Source: Actinomycetota bacterium
Lineage (GTDB): Bacteria; Actinomycetota; Acidimicrobiia; Acidimicrobiales; Ilumatobacteraceae
DNA length: 10,146 nt
NCBI GenBank assembly: GCA_018882725.1
Contig: VERK01000069.1
Coordinates: 1-10,146, forward strand
Direction of reading: 5' to 3'
Both the position numbers and the translations under genes were made by a program. Shown here piece by piece: positions 5,755 to 10,146 of this stretch; within the stretch, counting starts at the first letter, position 1, and each line of letters starts with the position of its first letter. The notes under the pieces were generated by a model. It did not search any database, was not told where the DNA came from, and saw only the letters and a program-made list of their open reading frames with translations.

Positions 5755-7482
5755 GTGACATCAACGATTCGCTCCAGGAAGCGTCCTGGAGTTCTCTTCG
5801 GTGCAGTCGCCGTGACCATCGGTCTCGTGGCGGCAGCCTGTGGCGGCGACGATGGAGGTGGCGGAGAATCCGCCGACACCACCGCAGCCGCCGAAACAAC
5901 CGCTCCGACCGAGACAACCGACGTCATCGATCCGATGACCGCGGTGACACCCGGTGGCAAGTTGGTCATGGGTATCGAGGCCGACACCTCGTCACCCTGG
6001 CGTCCGGCCGAAATGGTCTGCGCCATCTCGTGTCACCAGACCATTCGCTCGATCTACGACACTCTCATGATCCCCGGCAGCGACAACGTGCCGGTGCCGT
6101 ATCTCGCCTCAGCCGTCGAGCACAACGAGGACTACACCGTCTGGCGCGTCACCGCCCGCTCGGGTGTGAAGTTCCACGACGGCACCGACTTCGACGGTGC
6201 GGCCATCGTCGACAACATCAGTCGCCACAAGTCGGCGCTGCTCACCGGAACCGCAATCAAGTCGGTCACCGACATCTCGCTCGATCCAGCCGACCCGATG
6301 ACCGCGGTCATCACGGTCGAGAAGCCGTGGGCCACGTTCCCGTGGTACCTCACTGGTCAGGTCGGCTACATGGCGTCGCCCACATGGCTGGCCGCGTCCG
6401 ACACCGACGAAGCGCTGCGCGCCCAGCCGGTCGGCACCGGTCCGTTCGTGTTCGTCGACTACAAGCCGCAGGAATACTTCAAGGCCAAGAAGAATCCGAA
6501 CTACTGGAACGCTCCGTTCCCGTACCTCGACGAGATCGAGTTCATCCCGATTCAGGACAGCCTCAAGCGTCGTGACGCCCTCAAGGCCGGCGACGTCGAC
6601 ATGATCCACACCGGCAACGGTGAAGTCATCACCGAGTTCCGTGGTGGCGTGGACGGTTTCAAGAGTGAAGAAATCACCAAGAACGGCGAGACGGCCTACA
6701 CCTTGCTCCATGTGACGCAAGAGGGATCACCGCTCAACGATCGTCGGGTTCGCTGCGCCCTGGCGTACGCCTCGGATGCCGCGACCACCAACGAAGTCGT
6801 GAGCTTCGGCGTGAACCAACTGGCCAACGGGCCGTTCTCGCCCGATCAGGTGGGCTACCTCGAGGATTCGGGCTACCCACTCGCTCAGGACATGGCCAAG
6901 GCCCAGGCACTCATCGCCGAGTACAAGGCCGAGAACCCCGGCGAACTGAAGATCTCGCTGGCCACCACCAACGACGCCACCAACCTGGTGATCGCCAACT
7001 ACCAGAAGGACTGGTACGAGGAAGCCGGTGTCGACGAGGTCACCATCGACCAGATCGACCAGGCCCAGTACATCGTGACGGCGTTGCTCGGAAACTTCCA
7101 GGTCTTCCAGTGGCGTAACCACGGTGGCGTCGATCTCGACCAGCAGTACTTCTGGTGGCACAGTTCGTCGTCGCTCGACGTCGGATCACTGGCCTTGAAC
7201 TTCGGCCGCATCAAGGACGCCAAGCTCGACGAGTTGCTCGACGCCAACCGCGCGTCGACCGATCCGGCCGAGAAGAAGCAGATCGCCGAGGATGTCAACC
7301 GACTGTTCGCGACCGAGTGCTACAACCTGTGGGGCTCGTACGCGGTGTGGTTGCTGGCTCACAAGTCGGAGATCATGGGTACCGACGCAGCCAACTTGAC
7401 CACACCGGAAGGTGCACGCGCACTCGAGGGAGCCGGCATCGCCGGAACCTTCTACCCGCACACCATCTGGGTCCAGCAGTAA
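5755..7482 (+). CDS. Dipeptide/oligopeptide ABC transporter substrate-binding lipoprotein (family 5)
   Basis: This 575-residue protein is the lipid-anchored extracytoplasmic receptor of a peptide-type ABC importer. The signal peptide has an RSRKR-rich start and a hydrophobic core ending GLVAAAC with Cys29, followed by an acidic/Gly linker and a Thr/Ala/Glu-rich stretch. SBP_bac_5 hallmarks are WRVTARSGVKFHDGTDF, PVGTGPFVFVDY and KKNPNYWN, with the large two-lobe length normal for the family. CAISC early in the mature domain could hold a disulfide. GTG at 5755 is chosen because AAGGGGG lies four bases upstream and the signal peptide begins there; the frame stays open back to 5560 without either. 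It is the first gene of an operon with two permeases and an ATPase. Peptides are the usual ligands, but nickel, glutathione, sugars and opines are also bound by this family, so the ligand is open. Confidence 0.95.
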   Translation: MTSTIRSRKRPGVLFGAVAVTIGLVAAACGGDDGGGGESADTTAAAETTAPTETTDVIDPMTAVTPGGKLVMGIEADTSSPWRPAEMVCAISCHQTIRSIYDTLMIPGSDNVPVPYLASAVEHNEDYTVWRVTARSGVKFHDGTDFDGAAIVDNISRHKSALLTGTAIKSVTDISLDPADPMTAVITVEKPWATFPWYLTGQVGYMASPTWLAASDTDEALRAQPVGTGPFVFVDYKPQEYFKAKKNPNYWNAPFPYLDEIEFIPIQDSLKRRDALKAGDVDMIHTGNGEVITEFRGGVDGFKSEEITKNGETAYTLLHVTQEGSPLNDRRVRCALAYASDAATTNEVVSFGVNQLANGPFSPDQVGYLEDSGYPLAQDMAKAQALIAEYKAENPGELKISLATTNDATNLVIANYQKDWYEEAGVDEVTIDQIDQAQYIVTALLGNFQVFQWRNHGGVDLDQQYFWWHSSSSLDVGSLALNFGRIKDAKLDELLDANRASTDPAEKKQIAEDVNRLFATECYNLWGSYAVWLLAHKSEIMGTDAANLTTPEGARALEGAGIAGTFYPHTIWVQQ

Positions 7483-7521
7483 TCACCTGATGGCCAGCGA
7501 CACCGTGGAGACGCCGAACCG

Positions 7522-8484
7522 ATGAGATACTTCCTGCAGAAACTCTCGCAGTTGCTCATCGTCGTGTTCGCCGTGACCTTCACGGTGTCGCTGGCACTGG
7601 GTGCCATCCCTAATTCCGAGGAGCGAATCCTCGCTGCCAAGGGCAGTGGCGCCATCAACGAAGAAGAGAAGAACAAGCTCCTCGACTCGCTGAACCTGCG
7701 CGACCCAACGATCGTGCAGTACGGACACTTCGTCAAAGACTTCGTGACGCTCGACTGGGGAACCACCTTCAACGGCAACCAGCCGATCAGCACGTCGATT
7801 TCCGACGGTTTGAAGATCTCGATTCGACTGATGGTGTACGGCCAGTTGATCGCCCTCCTCATTGCCATACCGATTGCCCTGCTCGCCGCGTACCGAAGCG
7901 GCGGCGTCTTCGACCGAGCATCCACCACGGTCTCGTTCGGGTTCATCTCCATGCCCAACTACGTGCTGGCAACCGTCCTCGGCCTGCTCTTCACCGTTCG
8001 CTGGCAGTTGTTCCCAGCCATCTCCGAAGACATCGGCTTCTTCGCCAGCCCGTGGGAACACTTCAAGAACTTCTTCCTCCCCACCATCGTGTTGGCACTC
8101 CCGCTCGCCGCCACATACATGCGCCTTCTGCGCGCTGACTTGGTGAACACCCTGCAGTCCGACTTCATCACCACGGCACGCGCCAAGGGGGTCAGCACCC
8201 CGCGCATCCTGTTCGGGCACGCCTTGCGCCCCTCGCTCTTCTCGCTCGTCACCGCCGCCGCCGTGAACGTCGGCGCACTCGTGGGTGGCTCGGTCGTGGT
8301 CGAGACGGCTTTCAATCTCAATGGCCTCGGTCGTCGCACGGTGCTCGGCATCTTCGCTTCCGAGTTCCGGCTGGTGCAGGTCACGGTGGTGGTGCTCGCC
8401 CTCGTCTACGTGACCATCAACTTCGTCGTCGACATCTTGTACGGATTCCTCGACCCGAGAGTCCGCGCCGGACGAATGGGCTGA
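7522..8484 (+). CDS. Peptide ABC transporter permease, DppB/OppB type
   Basis: This 320-residue inner-membrane protein forms one half of the translocation channel. It has an N-terminal membrane helix (about residues 9-29), a long outside loop containing the family pattern LRDPTIVQYGHFVKDF...DWGTTF, and then about five further helices. The EAA loop that docks onto the ATPase is DFITTARAKGVSTPRILFGH (from residue 214, with A-K-G at 221-223). Length is typical. The ATG at 7522 follows the binding-protein stop by 39 bases; GGAG at 7507 is rather far for a ribosome binding site. A short 11-codon ORF ends in an ATGA overlap with this start. It pairs with the DppC-type permease downstream. Confidence 0.95.
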   Translation: MRYFLQKLSQLLIVVFAVTFTVSLALGAIPNSEERILAAKGSGAINEEEKNKLLDSLNLRDPTIVQYGHFVKDFVTLDWGTTFNGNQPISTSISDGLKISIRLMVYGQLIALLIAIPIALLAAYRSGGVFDRASTTVSFGFISMPNYVLATVLGLLFTVRWQLFPAISEDIGFFASPWEHFKNFFLPTIVLALPLAATYMRLLRADLVNTLQSDFITTARAKGVSTPRILFGHALRPSLFSLVTAAAVNVGALVGGSVVVETAFNLNGLGRRTVLGIFASEFRLVQVTVVVLALVYVTINFVVDILYGFLDPRVRAGRMG

Positions 8485-8498
8485 GGAGGAGATCCACC

Positions 8499-9493
8499 AT
8501 GACCGATAGCACCTCCGTCGCCCTACCCCACGACGAGCCGACCTCTGCACCCAAGAAGTTCCGACGGCGCGGTCGCGTCACGAAGTGGATTTCGGCTCTG
8601 TGGCTCTTCTTCATCGTGTTCACGGCCATCGGCGCCTCGTGGCTCCCGTACGTCAACCACTCGTGCGATCAGTTCGCCAACGAAGACCTCTGCACGACCC
8701 ATCTCGACACCAACCCGTTGCTCTCCGAGCGGCCGCCGAGTTGGGCCTTCTTCTCCGACACCACGCGCCCCGTCGTTGGTGACGCCCCCGAGCGCTTCGG
8801 CGTATTCGGAACCGACACCAATGGCTTCGACATCTTCAGCCGCACGATGTTCGGCGCCCGCAACTCGCTTCTCATCGGTGCGATGTCGATTCTCTTCGGC
8901 ATCCTCATCGGTGGAGCACTCGGTCTGATCGCGGGTTACGTCGGTAAACGAGTCGACAAAGTGATCGACACGATCATGAACATCTTCTTGGCGTTCCCGG
9001 CCCTGCTTTTGGCCATCTTCATCGTCGGTTTCTTCGACAGTGGCACGACCACCGAAGCGAAGTCCCGATCGATCGTCCCAATCATCATCGCCCTGGTCAT
9101 CTTGTCGATTCCACCGTTGGCTCGTCTCGTTCGAGCCAACACCATCGTCTATTCGCAACGCGAGTTCGTTCTGGCCGCCCGAAGTCTGGGTGCCAAGAAC
9201 GGTCGCATCATCCTGCGCGAGATCCTGCCCAACGTGATGCCGGCCATGGTCACCTTCGCGATCACGGGCATGGCGGTGCTCATCGTGGCCGAAGGAGCAC
9301 TCGCCTACCTCGGACTCTCAGTGAGCGCACCCACACCCACCTGGGGGGCCATGATCTTCGGCGGCCAGGCCAAACTCGAGACAGCGTGGTGGATCTCGAT
9401 CATGCCGTCCATCGTTCTGTTCCTCACCGTGCTGGCCATCAACTTGCTCGGCGATGCGTTGAGCGAGAAGTTCCGGATTCGCGAGGCCATCGG

Positions 9494-9497
<4 letters not shown>
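8499..9497 (+). CDS. Peptide ABC transporter permease, DppC/OppC type
   Basis: This 332-residue protein is the second half of the channel. A basic cytoplasmic tail (KKFRRRGR) precedes the first helix (about residues 30-50), and an outside loop of about 75 residues with two Cys (CDQFANEDLC) leads into GTDTNGFDIFSR, the DppC hallmark normally written GTDxxGRDxxSR. Phe replaces the usual Arg there. Five more helices follow. The EAA loop is EFVLAARSLGAKNGRIILRE (from residue 222). GAYLGL-like ALAYLGLSV and the ending NLLGDALSEKFR are also typical. The ATG at 8499 has a strong GAGGAGGA that overlaps the TGA of the upstream gene. Its own TGA overlaps the ATPase ATG by four bases, pointing to coupled translation. 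Confidence 0.95.

Positions 9498-10146
<649 letters not shown>

Noticed and set aside
7483..8550. A 355-codon minus-strand ORF covering the whole DppB-type permease gene
   Set aside because: It is the antisense shadow of a certain permease gene in high-GC DNA. Its translation is low-complexity, charged and Arg/Glu/Asp-rich with no domain, and has no start signal.

Overview
The window is high-GC, densely coding bacterial DNA. Lipoprotein signal peptides ending in CGGDD, SD-less GTG/ATG starts preceded by TANNNT boxes, and strongly GC-biased third codon positions suggest an actinobacterium, plausibly of the class Acidimicrobiia (an Ilumatobacter-like lineage). That placement is inference from style only. 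I see no tRNA, rRNA, CRISPR array, insertion sequence or phage gene.

Left part (1-1566). An ABC ATPase of the NitT/TauT type runs off the left edge on the minus strand. It diverges from a plus-strand lipoprotein of the NMT1/THI5-like substrate-binding family. Their 206-bp intergenic region holds a perfect 20-bp palindrome just upstream of the lipoprotein's Shine-Dalgarno sequence. The lipoprotein gene ends in a clear intrinsic terminator with a GCAA loop.

Middle part (1564-5578). A creatininase-family amidohydrolase (minus) and a PYROXD2/CrtI-like FAD oxidoreductase (plus) diverge from a 50-bp gap. The oxidoreductase then converges on a minus-strand group: a small cysteine-rich DUF5522 protein, a PPK2-family polyphosphate:nucleotide phosphotransferase and a purine-type phosphoribosyltransferase. 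The oxidoreductase and phosphoribosyltransferase stop codons interlock in one CTAG. The last two genes of the group could work together: the phosphoribosyltransferase would make a nucleoside monophosphate and PPK2 would phosphorylate nucleotides from polyphosphate. Three minus-strand genes share the same leaderless-promoter geometry, TANNNT, six bases, start codon.

Right part (5630-10146). A sigma70-like promoter precedes a dipeptide/oligopeptide ABC importer operon: family-5 binding lipoprotein, DppB-type permease, DppC-type permease and a DppD-type ATPase that runs off the right edge. Spacing tightens along the operon (39-bp gap, 14-bp gap, 4-bp overlap).

Most of the window is ordinary housekeeping and transport content. 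I found no convincing new multi-gene system. The observations most worth a second look are the palindromic operator candidate, the repeated leaderless promoter pattern, the DUF5522-PPK2-phosphoribosyltransferase group, and a possible 11-codon coupling ORF before the DppB-type permease.
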